From Streptomyces sp. CCM_MD2014 (GTDB taxonomy: Bacteria > Actinomycetota > Actinomycetes > Streptomycetales > Streptomycetaceae), in NCBI RefSeq assembly GCF_000772045.1, contig NZ_CP009754.1, positions 3,968,001 to 4,032,000 of the forward strand: DNA of 64,000 nt, read 5' to 3'. The notes under the pieces were generated by a model. It searched no databases. It worked only from the letters and a program-made list of their open reading frames with translations, and was not told the DNA's origin. Made by a program: the position numbers and the translations under genes. This document shows positions 34,980 through 43,450 of the stretch, in pieces. Each line of letters starts with the position of its first letter. Position 1 is the first letter of the stretch.

Positions 34980-36197
34980 TCACCCGGCCCCCAGGGGCGG
35001 CGCCGGCTTCCCGCCCGCGTCCAGGTACGCCTGCGGGGGCTTCAGCCGCTGCCCCGGCAAGCCGCCCTTCTCGTACTTGAGCAGCTTCTTCGCCTTCTCC
35101 GGGTCCGTCTCGCCCTCGCCGAACGCCGGGCACAGCGGAGCGATGGGGCAGGCGCCGCAGGCGGGCTTGCGGGCGTGGCAGATGCGGCGGCCGTGCCAGA
35201 TCACGTGGTGGGAGAGGTCGGTCCAGTCACTCTTCGGGAAGAGCGCGCCGACGGCGGCCTCGATCTTGTCCGGGTCGGTCTCCCCGGTCCACCGCCAGCG
35301 GCGCACCAGGCGCTGGAAGTGCGTGTCCACGGTGATGCCGGGACGGCCGAACGCGTTGCCGAGCACGACGAAGGCGGTCTTGCGGCCCACACCGGGCAGC
35401 TTGACGAGGTCTTCGAGGCGTCCGGGGACCTCGCCGCCGAAGTCCTCCGCCAGGGCCTTGGACAGCCCTATGACCGACTTGGTCTTGGCCCGGAAGAAGC
35501 CGGTCGGGCGCAGGATCTCCTCGACCTCCTCGGGGACGGCGGCGGCCAGGTCCTCGGGGGTGGGGTACTTGGCGAAGAGGGCGGGCGTCGTCTGGTTGAC
35601 CCTGAGGTCGGTGGTCTGGGCGGACAGCACCGTGGCCACGACGAGCTGGAACGGGTTCTCGAAGTCCAGCTCCGGGTGGGCGTACGGGTAGACCTCGGCC
35701 AGCTCGCGGTTGATACGGCGGGCGCGGCGGACCAGCGCGGTGCGCGACTCGCCGCGCGGCGGCTTCGCGGCGACGGTCTTCGCCGGGGCGACGCCCTCGA
35801 CCGCCGCGGCGGCCTTCTTCGGGGCGACGGCGGGCTTCTTCGCGGGCGCCTGCCGCTTCAGGGGCGCGGTCTTCTTCGCGGTGGCCTTCTTGGCGGCGGT
35901 CTTCTTGGCGGTGGCCTTCTTGGCGGCGGTCTTCTTGACGGTGGCCTTCTCGGCAGCGGCCTCGGCGGCTGCGGAATCGTCGGCGACGGCCTTCTTGGCG
36001 GTGACCTTCTTCGCGGTGGCCTTCTCGGCAGGGGCCCCCTTGGCCGGGACGGTCTTCTTGCTCGCGGAGGACTTCTTCACGGCACCCTTCTCCGCAGTCA
36101 CCCTCTTGGCAGGCACTGCCTTCTTCGTCGCTTTTGCCGTTTCCCTACCGCCATCGGAGCCCTGTTCGCCCACAGCGGAATCGGGTCGTGCACTCAC
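34980..36197 (-). CDS. nth: Endonuclease III with histone-like N-terminal extension
   Basis: 405 aa; E. coli Nth is about 210. The C-terminal ~250 residues are the enzyme: HhH motif LPGVGRKTAFVV with the catalytic Lys, TVDTHFQRL with the catalytic Asp, and the iron-sulfur cluster CHARKPACGACPIAPLC (C-x6-C-x2-C-x5-C). It removes oxidised pyrimidines and nicks the AP site. The first ~150 residues are Lys/Ala-rich repeats (KKTAAKKATAKK) like histone H1. GTG at 36197 is preferred because AGGGGG precedes it; GTG at 36242 is also open. Confidence 0.93.
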   Translation of the reverse strand: MSARPDSAVGEQGSDGGRETAKATKKAVPAKRVTAEKGAVKKSSASKKTVPAKGAPAEKATAKKVTAKKAVADDSAAAEAAAEKATVKKTAAKKATAKKTAAKKATAKKTAPLKRQAPAKKPAVAPKKAAAAVEGVAPAKTVAAKPPRGESRTALVRRARRINRELAEVYPYAHPELDFENPFQLVVATVLSAQTTDLRVNQTTPALFAKYPTPEDLAAAVPEEVEEILRPTGFFRAKTKSVIGLSKALAEDFGGEVPGRLEDLVKLPGVGRKTAFVVLGNAFGRPGITVDTHFQRLVRRWRWTGETDPDKIEAAVGALFPKSDWTDLSHHVIWHGRRICHARKPACGACPIAPLCPAFGEGETDPEKAKKLLKYEKGGLPGQRLKPPQAYLDAGGKPAPPLGAG

Positions 36198-36344
36198 CCT
36201 CGCATCCCCCTGAGCCTGTGCTCTCACCGGCGATTTGGACACCCGGCCAGCCTACGGCCCGGCACCGACATCCGCCCCGGACCTCGAAGATCGGCGCCCA
36301 ATTGGACCCCTGCCGCGTACCCCGGGACATCGGTGCGGCATCCT

Positions 36345-36358
36345 TGTGACAGATCACA
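36345..36358. promoter_or_regulatory. Crp-type operator upstream of crp
   Basis: TGTGA-CAGA-TCACA, a perfect inverted repeat, 92 bp before the crp GTG. It fits the mycobacterial Crp consensus GTGNNANNNNNCAC, though the half-site spacing is 2 bp shorter than in E. coli. Autoregulation is inferred. Confidence 0.5.
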
Positions 36359-36449
36359 CTGTTTGGACTGTCCGGCAAAATGGGCACCACGGACCCCTGG
36401 TACACCGGGGGAACAAGATCCTCTGAGCCGGTCGACAAGGAGAGAACTC

Positions 36450-37124
36450 GTGGACGACGTTCTGCGGCGCAACCCGCTCTTCGCGGCGCTCGACGACGAG
36501 CAATCCGCGGAGCTCCGCGCCTCCATGAGTGAGGTGACCCTCGCCCGCGGCGACACCCTGTTCCACGAGGGGGACCCCGGAGACCGCCTCTACGTGGTCA
36601 CGGAAGGCAAGGTCAAGCTCCACCGCACGTCCCCCGACGGGCGCGAGAACATGCTGGCCGTGGTCGGTCCCAGCGAGCTGATCGGCGAGCTGTCGCTCTT
36701 CGACCCGGGCCCGCGCACGGCGACCGGCACGGCGCTGACCGAGGTCAAGCTGCTCGCCCTCGGCCACGGCGACCTCCAGCCCTGGCTGAACGTCCGCCCC
36801 GAGGTCGCCACCGCCCTGCTGCGCGCCGTCGCGCGCCGTCTGCGCAAGACCAACGACGCTATGTCCGACCTGGTCTTCTCGGACGTCCCCGGCCGTGTGG
36901 CCCGCGCCCTGCTGGACCTCTCGCGCCGCTTCGGCGTGCAGTCCGAGGAGGGCATCCACGTGGTGCACGACCTGACGCAGGAGGAGCTGGCCCAGCTGGT
37001 CGGCGCGTCCCGCGAGACGGTCAACAAGGCGCTGGCGGACTTCGCCCAGCGCGGCTGGCTCCGCCTGGAGGCCCGCGCGGTGATCCTGCTGGACGTGGAG
37101 CGACTGGCCAAGCGCTCCCGCTGA
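36450..37124 (+). CDS. crp: Cyclic AMP receptor protein (Crp)
   Basis: 224 aa from a GTG with AAGGAGAG upstream, the same length as S. coelicolor Crp. An N-terminal cNMP-binding domain with IGELSLFDPGPRTATG (phosphate-binding cassette with Arg) is followed by a C-terminal winged helix: LTQEELAQLVGASRETVNKALADF is the recognition HTH. It is a global regulator of germination, growth and antibiotic production in Streptomyces. Convergent with the MBL gene, 18 bp apart. A palindromic Crp-like site lies in its own promoter region. Confidence 0.95.
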   Translation: MDDVLRRNPLFAALDDEQSAELRASMSEVTLARGDTLFHEGDPGDRLYVVTEGKVKLHRTSPDGRENMLAVVGPSELIGELSLFDPGPRTATGTALTEVKLLALGHGDLQPWLNVRPEVATALLRAVARRLRKTNDAMSDLVFSDVPGRVARALLDLSRRFGVQSEEGIHVVHDLTQEELAQLVGASRETVNKALADFAQRGWLRLEARAVILLDVERLAKRSR

Positions 37125-37142
37125 CCGGTCCTCGGCGAAGGG

Positions 37143-37985
37143 TCAGTCGGGCCGCCGGATGAGCCCGTGCTCGCCCAGGTACTCCAGCTGCGCCCGCACC
37201 GACAGCTCCGCCGCCGGCCACAGCGAGCGGTCGACGTCCGCGTACACGTGGGCGACGACCTCGCCCGGCGTGCGGTGGCCGTCCTCCACCGCCGTCTCGA
37301 CCTGAGCGAGCCGGTGGGCCCGGTGGGCCAGGTAGTACTCCACGACGCCCTGCGCGTCCTCCAGGACGGGCCCGTGCCCCGGAAGCACCGTGTGCACCCC
37401 GTCGTCCGCCGTGAGCGACCTGAGCCTGCGCAGCGAGTCCAGGTAGTCGCCGAGACGGCCGTCGGGATGGGCCACCACCGTCGTACCGCGGCCGAGGATC
37501 GTGTCGCCCGTCAGGACGGCCCGGTCGGCCGGGAGATGGAAGCACAGCGAGTCGGCCGTGTGCCCCGGTGTCGGTACGACCCTCAGTTCCAGGCCGCCCA
37601 CCTCGATCACGTCCCCCGCGGCCAGCCCCTCGTCGCCCAGCCGCAGCGCCGGGTCCAGCGCCCGCACGTGCGTGCGCGTCAACTCGGCGAAACGCGCGGC
37701 GCCCTCCGCGTGGTCCGGGTGACCGTGTGTCAGCAGCGTCAGCGCGACCCGCTTGCCGGCCCGCTCGGCCGTGTCCGCGACGCGCCGCAGGTGGGTGTCG
37801 TCCAGCGGGCCCGGATCGACGACGACAGCCAGGTCCGAGTCGGGTTCGGCGAGGATCCAGGTGTTGGTGCCGTCCAGGGTCATCGCCGAGGCGTTGGGCG
37901 CGAGGACGTTCACCGCGCGCGCGGTGGCCGGTCCCGACAGGACGCCGCCGCGCGGCTGTCCGGGCAGTGCTGCTGCGTCGGTCAT
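37143..37985 (-). CDS. Metallo-beta-lactamase fold hydrolase (LACTB2-like)
   Basis: 280 aa. Zinc motif LLTHGHPDHAEGA (HxHxDH), VPTPGHTADS, LTGDTILG and PGHGPV give the full ligand set. The C-terminal ~60 residues (YYLAHRAHRLAQVETAVEDG) form the winged-helix-like tail of LACTB2 proteins, some of which are RNases. The ATG at 37985 overlaps the Nudix stop (ATGA), so the pair is translationally coupled. Substrate unknown. Confidence 0.88.
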   Translation of the reverse strand: MTDAAALPGQPRGGVLSGPATARAVNVLAPNASAMTLDGTNTWILAEPDSDLAVVVDPGPLDDTHLRRVADTAERAGKRVALTLLTHGHPDHAEGAARFAELTRTHVRALDPALRLGDEGLAAGDVIEVGGLELRVVPTPGHTADSLCFHLPADRAVLTGDTILGRGTTVVAHPDGRLGDYLDSLRRLRSLTADDGVHTVLPGHGPVLEDAQGVVEYYLAHRAHRLAQVETAVEDGHRTPGEVVAHVYADVDRSLWPAAELSVRAQLEYLGEHGLIRRPD

Positions 37986-38905
37986 GCGGAGGCTCCCCCG
38001 GTCGGGTCGGAAGGGGTCGGCGCCGGACCCGTGTTCGTGCTCGGGACGTGCTTGGTGAACTCGTCGTGCCCCGGCCAGGACAGGACGACCTCGTCGCCGG
38101 ACAGCCGGGCGCGGGCCAGTACCGGCGTCATGTCGCGCCCGGCGGCCGACTCCAGCGCCTCGGCCGCCGTACCGCACGCCGCGAGGCCGCGCAGGGTCGC
38201 GACCGTGGGCGGCATCATCAGCAGCTCGCCGCGGTCGTACCCGGCGGTGGCGTCCGCCGGCGTGATCCACACCGCGCGGTCGGCCTCCGTGGAGGCGTTG
38301 CGGGTGCGCTGACCCTCGGGGAGCGCGGCCACGAAGAACCAGGTGTCGTAGCGCCGGGACTCGAACTCCGGGGTGATCCAGCGCGCCCAGGCGCCCAGCA
38401 GGTCGGAGCGCAGCACGAGGCCCCTGCGGTCCAGGAACTCCGCGAAGGACAGCTCGCGCTCGACGAGGGCGGCCCGGTCGGCCTCCCAGTCGGCGCCGGT
38501 CGTGTCGCCGACCACCGAGTCGCCGGTCGGGCCCGCGAGCAGGACGCCGGCCTCCTCGTACGTCTCCCGTACGGCCGCGCAGACGATCGCCTGGGCGCCC
38601 GCCTCGTCGACACCGAGCCGGTCCGCCCACCACGCGCGCGTGGGGCCCGCCCAGCCGATGGCACGGTCGTCGTCCCGCGGGTCGACCCCGCCGCCCGGAT
38701 AGGCGTACGCCCCGCCCGCGAACGCCATGGAGGTACGGCGGCGCAGCATGTGCACGGCGGGACCGGACCCGGACCCGGGGGTGCCGGTGTCCCTGAGGAG
38801 CATGACGGTGGCCGCGCGCTTCGGGGTGACCGGGGTGAGCGTGCCGGCCGCCAGCGCGCGGATGCGGTCCGGCCACTCCGGTGGGTACCACTGACCATTC
38901 GCCAT
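37982..38905 (-). CDS. Nudix hydrolase, NUDT19-like
   Basis: 307 aa. Nudix box split by an insertion: YPGGGVDPRDDD then CAAVRETYEEAGVLLA after a ~25 residue gap, the layout of NUDT19/RP2p-like proteins. N-terminal AATVMLLRDTG and VHMLRRRTSMAF are the first strands. CoA-ester or nucleoside-diphosphate substrates are possible. ATG at 38905. First gene of a two-gene unit with the MBL hydrolase. Confidence 0.85.
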   Translation of the reverse strand: MANGQWYPPEWPDRIRALAAGTLTPVTPKRAATVMLLRDTGTPGSGSGPAVHMLRRRTSMAFAGGAYAYPGGGVDPRDDDRAIGWAGPTRAWWADRLGVDEAGAQAIVCAAVRETYEEAGVLLAGPTGDSVVGDTTGADWEADRAALVERELSFAEFLDRRGLVLRSDLLGAWARWITPEFESRRYDTWFFVAALPEGQRTRNASTEADRAVWITPADATAGYDRGELLMMPPTVATLRGLAACGTAAEALESAAGRDMTPVLARARLSGDEVVLSWPGHDEFTKHVPSTNTGPAPTPSDPTGGASA

Positions 38906-38964
38906 GGCCGGAGGCTATCCGGTGACGGGCGGATGTTCGAGTGCCCCCCGGGGCCCGACGGGCG

Positions 38965-40020
38965 TCAGGTGGGCAGGCCGGTCAGCCACTCGGTGAGCAG
39001 CCGGTTCGTCTCCTCGGGACGCTCCTGCTGGAGCCAGTGGCCGCAGCCGTCGAGGATGTGGGAGCCGCGCAGGCCGGGCAGGGTGACCGGGTACGCCTCG
39101 ATCGCCTCGGACAGCCAGGTGGTGGAGGCGTCCAGGCCGCCGCCGAGGAAGAGCGACGGCTGGGTGACCGGGGCACCCTGGTACCCGGCCAGGTCGGCCC
39201 AGTCGCGGTCCATGTTGCGGTAGCGGTTGAGGGCGCCGGTCAGGCCGGTGCGCTCGAACTCCCCGGCGTAGACGTCCAGGTCCGCCTCGGACAGCCAGGA
39301 GGGCAGCGTCCCGCCGGCCGGGAACCGGTCGCGCATCCTGGCGCCGGGGGCGACGAAGTGCGGGTCGGGTGCCTCCGGGCCGGGCATGGTGCCGGCGGAC
39401 AGGGCGGCGTAGAGGCCGGCGAGCCAGCCGCGTACGTCGGGCTCGATCTCCGCCTCGGCGCGGCCCGGCTCCTGGAAGTAGGAGACGTAGAACTCCTGCC
39501 CGGCGAAGGGCCCGTCCGGGTCGCTCATGCCGGCGAAGACCTCGCTGGGCCTCGGCCCGCCCGGCGGCGTGTACGGCACGCTGAGCAGGCCCACCGCGCG
39601 GAACACGTCCGGCCGCAGCAGCGCGGAGTGCGAGGCGATGTTCGCGCCCCAGTCGTGGCCGACGATCACGGCGGAGCTCTCCCCCAGGGCCTCCACGACG
39701 GCGACGCTGTCCGCCACCAGGTCGAGCATCCGGTACGCCTCGACGGCGTCGGGCCGCGAGGAGCGCCCGTAGCCGCGCACGTCGACGGCGACGGCGCGGA
39801 ACCCTGCGGCGGCCAGGGCGGGCAGCTGGTGGCGCCAGGAGTACCAGGACTCCGGGAAGCCGTGCACGAGCAGGACCAGCGGCCCGCTGCCCTGCTCGAC
39901 CAGATGGATCCGGCCGGCGGGCGAGGGCACCAGCCGGTGCACGGGCCGGCCGGCGGGCGTGCGGACGGCCTCACGGCCGGGTCGGTGGGCGTGCGGGTCG
40001 GTCACGGGCGGCTGCGGCAC
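38965..40020 (-). CDS. Alpha/beta hydrolase, epoxide hydrolase-like
   Basis: 351 aa from a GTG with AGGAGG 5 nt upstream; longer readings lack such a site. LLVHGFPESWYSWRHQ (HGFP), nucleophile IVGHDWGANIASH (Asp) and the final His in GCGHWLQQERPEE mark a soluble epoxide hydrolase-type enzyme with a cap domain containing DVYAGEFERTGLTGALNRYRN, which carries the activating Tyr motif. Substrate unknown. Confidence 0.88.
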   Translation of the reverse strand: MPQPPVTDPHAHRPGREAVRTPAGRPVHRLVPSPAGRIHLVEQGSGPLVLLVHGFPESWYSWRHQLPALAAAGFRAVAVDVRGYGRSSRPDAVEAYRMLDLVADSVAVVEALGESSAVIVGHDWGANIASHSALLRPDVFRAVGLLSVPYTPPGGPRPSEVFAGMSDPDGPFAGQEFYVSYFQEPGRAEAEIEPDVRGWLAGLYAALSAGTMPGPEAPDPHFVAPGARMRDRFPAGGTLPSWLSEADLDVYAGEFERTGLTGALNRYRNMDRDWADLAGYQGAPVTQPSLFLGGGLDASTTWLSEAIEAYPVTLPGLRGSHILDGCGHWLQQERPEETNRLLTEWLTGLPT

Positions 40021-40179
40021 GGATCCTCCTGGCGCTTGCGGTGGGTACGGCCCCGCGGCGGGCCGGGACCACCGGCCGGAGCCGGCTCGCCCGCCGTGCG
40101 GGGCACCGGCCACGATCCTGCGGTGCCGCGGCCGCCCGGGGCGAGGTTTCTTGCCGGCCCGGCAATCGCCCCCGGTCTG

Positions 40180-40647
40180 CTACGGCTGGACGAGCTCCAC
40201 CTGGATCTCGACCTCCACCGGCGCGTCCAGCGGGAGGACCGCCACGCCGACGGCGCTGCGGGCGTGCACGCCCTTGTCGCCGAGGACCTCGCCCAGGAGT
40301 TCGCTGGCGCCGTTGACCACACCGGGCTGGCCGGTGAAGTCCGCCGCCGACGCGACGAAGCCGACGACCTTGACGACACGCGCGACCCGGTCCAGGTCGC
40401 CGGCGACGGACTTCACGGCGGCCAGGGCGTTCAGCGCACAGGTGCGGGCCAGCTCCTTGGCCTCCTCGGCGGTGACCTCGCCGCCCACCTTTCCGGTGAC
40501 CGGAAGCTTGCCCTCCACCATGGGCAGCTGGCCGGAGGTGTAGACGTACGGGCCGGACCGCACGGCCGGCTGGTAGGCGGCCAGCGGCGGGACGACCTCC
40601 GGCAGCGTCAGGCCCAGCTCGGCGAGCTTCGCCTCGACGGCGCTCAT
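40180..40647 (-). CDS. RidA/YjgF-YER057c-UK114 family protein
   Basis: 155 aa. Family pattern: PLAAYQPAVRSGPYVYTSGQLPMV at the N-terminus and SAVGVAVLPLDAPVEVEIQVELV at the C-terminus. This is the longer RidA subgroup; canonical RidA has an Arg in GxxRxxVxVxxLP, replaced here by Ala-Val-Gly. Imine deaminase activity is therefore uncertain. Its ATG overlaps the DUF4177 stop (ATGA), so it is coupled to that gene. Confidence 0.85.
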   Translation of the reverse strand: MSAVEAKLAELGLTLPEVVPPLAAYQPAVRSGPYVYTSGQLPMVEGKLPVTGKVGGEVTAEEAKELARTCALNALAAVKSVAGDLDRVARVVKVVGFVASAADFTGQPGVVNGASELLGEVLGDKGVHARSAVGVAVLPLDAPVEVEIQVELVQP

Positions 40648-40805
40648 GCCTGCTTCTCCCGCTTCAGGTAGGCCACGAGCTGCTCGGGGTTGTTCGGCCC
40701 GGGCACGACCTGGACGAGCTCCCAGCCGTCCTCGCCCCAGGTGTCCAGAATCTGCTTCGTGGCATGGACGAGCAGCGGCACGGTTGCGTATTCCCACTTG
40801 GTCAT
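40644..40805 (-). CDS. DUF4177 small protein
   Basis: 53 aa: MTKWEYATVPLLVHATKQIL then GWELVQVVPG, the DUF4177 pattern (WEY...GWELV). Short, cytoplasmic, function unknown. The ATG at 40805 fits the family length. The frame stays open upstream to a GTG at 41033 and would add an N-terminal extension of five PRTETADD repeats encoded by the 24 bp tandem repeat, so an extended form is possible. Coupled to the RidA-like gene. Confidence 0.75.
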   Translation of the reverse strand: MTKWEYATVPLLVHATKQILDTWGEDGWELVQVVPGPNNPEQLVAYLKREKQA

Positions 40806-40875
40806 GCGGCCGACTCTAGCCGTTGGCCGGGGCACCTCCTCGACCGCTGTCCGGGGGCCGCCCGCGGCCCCGGCC

Positions 40876-40995
40876 CGGGGGTCGTCCGCGGTCTCGGTCC
40901 GGGGGTCGTCGGCGGTCTCGGTCCGGGGGTCGTCGGCGGTCTCGGTCCGGGGGTCGTCCGCGGTCTCGGTCCGGGGGTCGTCCGCGGTCTCGGTC
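40876..40995. repeat. Five tandem 24 bp repeats
   Basis: Unit CGGGGGTCGTCCGCGGTCTC plus GGTC, starting at 40876, 40900, 40924, 40948 and 40972, with a single C/G variation. It lies in the 272 bp between the divergent DUF4177 and ArsA-like genes. Unit length is a multiple of three, and both strands are open through it. Confidence 0.92.
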
Positions 40996-41025
40996 CGGGC
41001 CCCTCGGCGGGCCGCCGGAGCGACG

Positions 41026-41034
41026 TTGTCCACA
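41026..41034 (+). promoter_or_regulatory. DnaA-box match
   Basis: TTGTCCACA, identical to the Streptomyces DnaA-box consensus, 44 bp before the ArsA-like start. A single site; function not shown. Confidence 0.3.
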
Positions 41035-41077
41035 GCCTCCGGCGTACTCCGCGCGCGGACTGGTTACGCTCGAATAC

Positions 41078-42055
41078 GTGAGCAGGCTCCAGGTCGTCAG
41101 CGGCAAGGGCGGTACCGGCAAGACCACGGTGGCCGCGGCCCTCGCGCTGGCCCTGGCCACCGAGGGGAAGCGCGCGCTTCTCGTCGAGGTCGAGGGCCGC
41201 CAGGGCATCGCGCAGCTCTTCGAAACGGAGGCGCTGCCTTATGAGGAGCGGAAGATCGCCGTCGCTCCCGGGGGCGGGGAGGTGTACGCCCTCGCCATCG
41301 ACGCCGAACTGGCCCTTCTGGACTACCTCCAGATGTTCTACAAGCTGGGCAGCGCCGGACGGGCCCTGAAGAAGCTCGGCGCCATCGACTTCGCGACGAC
41401 CATCGCGCCGGGGGTCAGGGACGTGCTGCTGACCGGCAAGGCGTGCGAGGCGGTCCGGCGCAAGGACAAGCGGGGGCGGTTCGTGTACGACTACGTCGTC
41501 ATGGACGCCCCGCCCACCGGCCGCATCACGCGCTTCCTCAACGTCAACGACGAGGTGGCCGGGCTCGCGAAGGTCGGCCCGATACACAATCAGGCGCAGG
41601 CGGTGATGCGGGTGCTGAAGTCGCGGGAGACCGCGGTGCACCTGGTGACGCTGCTGGAGGAGATGCCGGTCCAGGAGACCGTGGACGGCATCGCCGAGCT
41701 GCGCACGGCGCGGCTCCCGGTGGGCCGGGTCGTCGTCAACATGGTCCGGCCCCAGGTCCTGGACGCCACCGGTCTGGAGCTCGTACGGGACACCCCGCGC
41801 GCGGCGCTGGCCCGGTCGCTGTCCGGGGCCGGGCTCGGCGGGGCGCGGCGGGGCGGGCACGCCGAGCGTCTGGTGGACCCGCTGCTCGCACAGGCCGAGG
41901 AGTACGGGGAGCGGTACACGCTGGAGCAGGAGCAGCGGGCGGTCCTCGGCGAGCTGGGCCTGCCGACGCACGAACTGCCACTGCTCGCGGAGGGCATGGA
42001 CCTGGCGGGCCTGTACGAACTGGCCACCGAGCTGCGGAAGCAGGGGATCGCATGA
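41078..42055 (+). CDS. ArsA/GET3-like ATPase, first of a pair
   Basis: 325 aa. Deviant P-loop VVSGKGGTGKTTVAAALA at residues ~6-22, YDYVVMDAPPTGRITRFL (Walker B/switch II). The ArsA/TRC40 family in actinobacteria forms adjacent pairs. No arsenic gene is near, so anion pumping is unlikely; targeting or assembly of a protein client is inferred. The GTG at 41078 has no Shine-Dalgarno, and TACGCT lies 7 nt upstream (41066-41071), so the mRNA is probably leaderless. Stop overlaps the next start (ATGA). Confidence 0.85.
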   Translation: MSRLQVVSGKGGTGKTTVAAALALALATEGKRALLVEVEGRQGIAQLFETEALPYEERKIAVAPGGGEVYALAIDAELALLDYLQMFYKLGSAGRALKKLGAIDFATTIAPGVRDVLLTGKACEAVRRKDKRGRFVYDYVVMDAPPTGRITRFLNVNDEVAGLAKVGPIHNQAQAVMRVLKSRETAVHLVTLLEEMPVQETVDGIAELRTARLPVGRVVVNMVRPQVLDATGLELVRDTPRAALARSLSGAGLGGARRGGHAERLVDPLLAQAEEYGERYTLEQEQRAVLGELGLPTHELPLLAEGMDLAGLYELATELRKQGIA

Positions 42056-43422
42056 GTCCCGAGGACCCGGCCCGTCACCGGGAGGGCGCGCGGCCCCTGA
42101 CGGCCGCGCGCGTGCTCGACGTCGACCACCTGCTGGAGGATCCGCAGACCCGCATCGTCGTGTGCTGCGGTTCGGGCGGGGTGGGCAAGACGACCACGGC
42201 GGCCGCCCTGGGGCTGCGCGCCGCCGAGCGCGGCCGCAAGGTGGTCGTGCTCACCATCGACCCGGCCCGGCGGCTCGCCCAGTCCATGGGCATCGACTCG
42301 CTCGACAACACCCCGCGCCGGGTGAAGGGCGTCGACGACGCGGCGGGCGGTGAGCTGCACGCCATGATGCTCGACATGAAGCGGACCTTCGACGAGATCG
42401 TCGAGTCCCACGCGGACCCCGAGCGGGCCGCGGCGATCCTGGGCAACCCCTTCTACCAGTCGCTCTCGGCGGGCTTCGCGGGCACGCAGGAGTACATGGC
42501 GATGGAGAAGCTGGGGCAGCTTCGGGCGAAGGACGAGTGGGACCTCATCGTCGTCGACACGCCGCCGTCCCGCTCGGCGCTGGACTTCCTCGACGCGCCC
42601 AAGCGCCTCGGTTCCTTCCTGGACGGCAAGCTGATCCGCGTCCTGCTGGCCCCGGCGAAGGTCGGCGGCCGGGCGGGCATGAAGTTCCTGAACGTCGGCA
42701 TGTCGATGATGACCGGCGTCCTGGGGAAGGTGCTGGGCGGGCAGTTCCTCAAGGACGTGCAGACCTTCGTGGCCGCGATGGACTCGATGTTCGGGGGGTT
42801 CCGTACGCGCGCGGACGCGACGTACAAGCTGCTCCAGGCGCCCGGGACGGCGTTCCTGGTGGTCGCGGCCCCGGAGCGGGACGCGCTGCGCGAGGCCGCG
42901 TACTTCGTGCAGCGGCTGGCGGCCGAGGACATGCCGCTGGCCGGTCTGGTGCTCAACCGGGTCCACGGCAGCGGCGCCGACCGGCTGTCGGCCGAGCGGG
43001 CAATCGCCGCCGCGGAAAATCTTGAGGATCCCCGCATTGTGGATCAGGACCACGGGAAAGCTGGAGTTCGTACCTCTCCCGGCAACTCTCCCGACCCTGA
43101 CGGCAGTTCAGGGTCGGCCGACTCAGGACCCGGCACCCCGTCCCCCGACACCACAGGTGATGCACCGGCCGAAGGACCGACCGACGCACCGGAGCGCTCC
43201 GTCGACGCTCTCGCCGCCGGTCTGCTGCGGCTGCACGCGGAGCGCATGCACCTGCTCGCCCGAGAGCAGCGCACACGTGACCGCTTCACCGCGCGTCACC
43301 CCGAGGTGGCGGTCACCGAGGTGGCCGCACTCCCCGGCGACGTGCACGACCTCGCGGGGCTGCGGGACATCGGGGCACGCCTGGCGACCGGCCGGCCCGA
43401 ACTGCCCGAGCCGGGCGCCTGA
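42052..43422 (+). CDS. ArsA/GET3-like ATPase, second of a pair
   Basis: 456 aa. P-loop VVCCGSGGVGKTTTAAALG near residue 40, VVVLTIDPARRLAQ, WDLIVVDTPPSRSALDFLD, then a Met-rich helical region (MKFLNVGMSMMTGVLGKV) like the client-binding area of GET3. Residues ~325-390 are a Pro/Ser/Gly/Asp linker with locally lower GC, before a conserved C-terminal ~70 residues. It probably works with the first ATPase as a heterodimer. Convergent with wblA, 28 bp apart. Confidence 0.87.
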   Translation: MSPEDPARHREGARPLTAARVLDVDHLLEDPQTRIVVCCGSGGVGKTTTAAALGLRAAERGRKVVVLTIDPARRLAQSMGIDSLDNTPRRVKGVDDAAGGELHAMMLDMKRTFDEIVESHADPERAAAILGNPFYQSLSAGFAGTQEYMAMEKLGQLRAKDEWDLIVVDTPPSRSALDFLDAPKRLGSFLDGKLIRVLLAPAKVGGRAGMKFLNVGMSMMTGVLGKVLGGQFLKDVQTFVAAMDSMFGGFRTRADATYKLLQAPGTAFLVVAAPERDALREAAYFVQRLAAEDMPLAGLVLNRVHGSGADRLSAERAIAAAENLEDPRIVDQDHGKAGVRTSPGNSPDPDGSSGSADSGPGTPSPDTTGDAPAEGPTDAPERSVDALAAGLLRLHAERMHLLAREQRTRDRFTARHPEVAVTEVAALPGDVHDLAGLRDIGARLATGRPELPEPGA

Positions 43423-43450
43423 TCCGTCCCTGGGAAAGCCCTGGCCGGGC

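Noticed and set aside
34473..36449. Apparent N-terminal extension of Crp of ~660 residues
   Set aside because: It is antisense to the Nudix and nth genes; Crp has a good GTG with AAGGAGAG at 36450 and normal length.
40876..40995. CRISPR array
   Set aside because: Contiguous tandem repeats with no spacers and no cas genes; the same holds for 13215-13322 and 48593-48664.
41078..43422. Arsenite efflux ATPases
   Set aside because: No arsB, arsR or arsC nearby, and paired ArsA-like proteins without arsenic genes are usual in Streptomyces.
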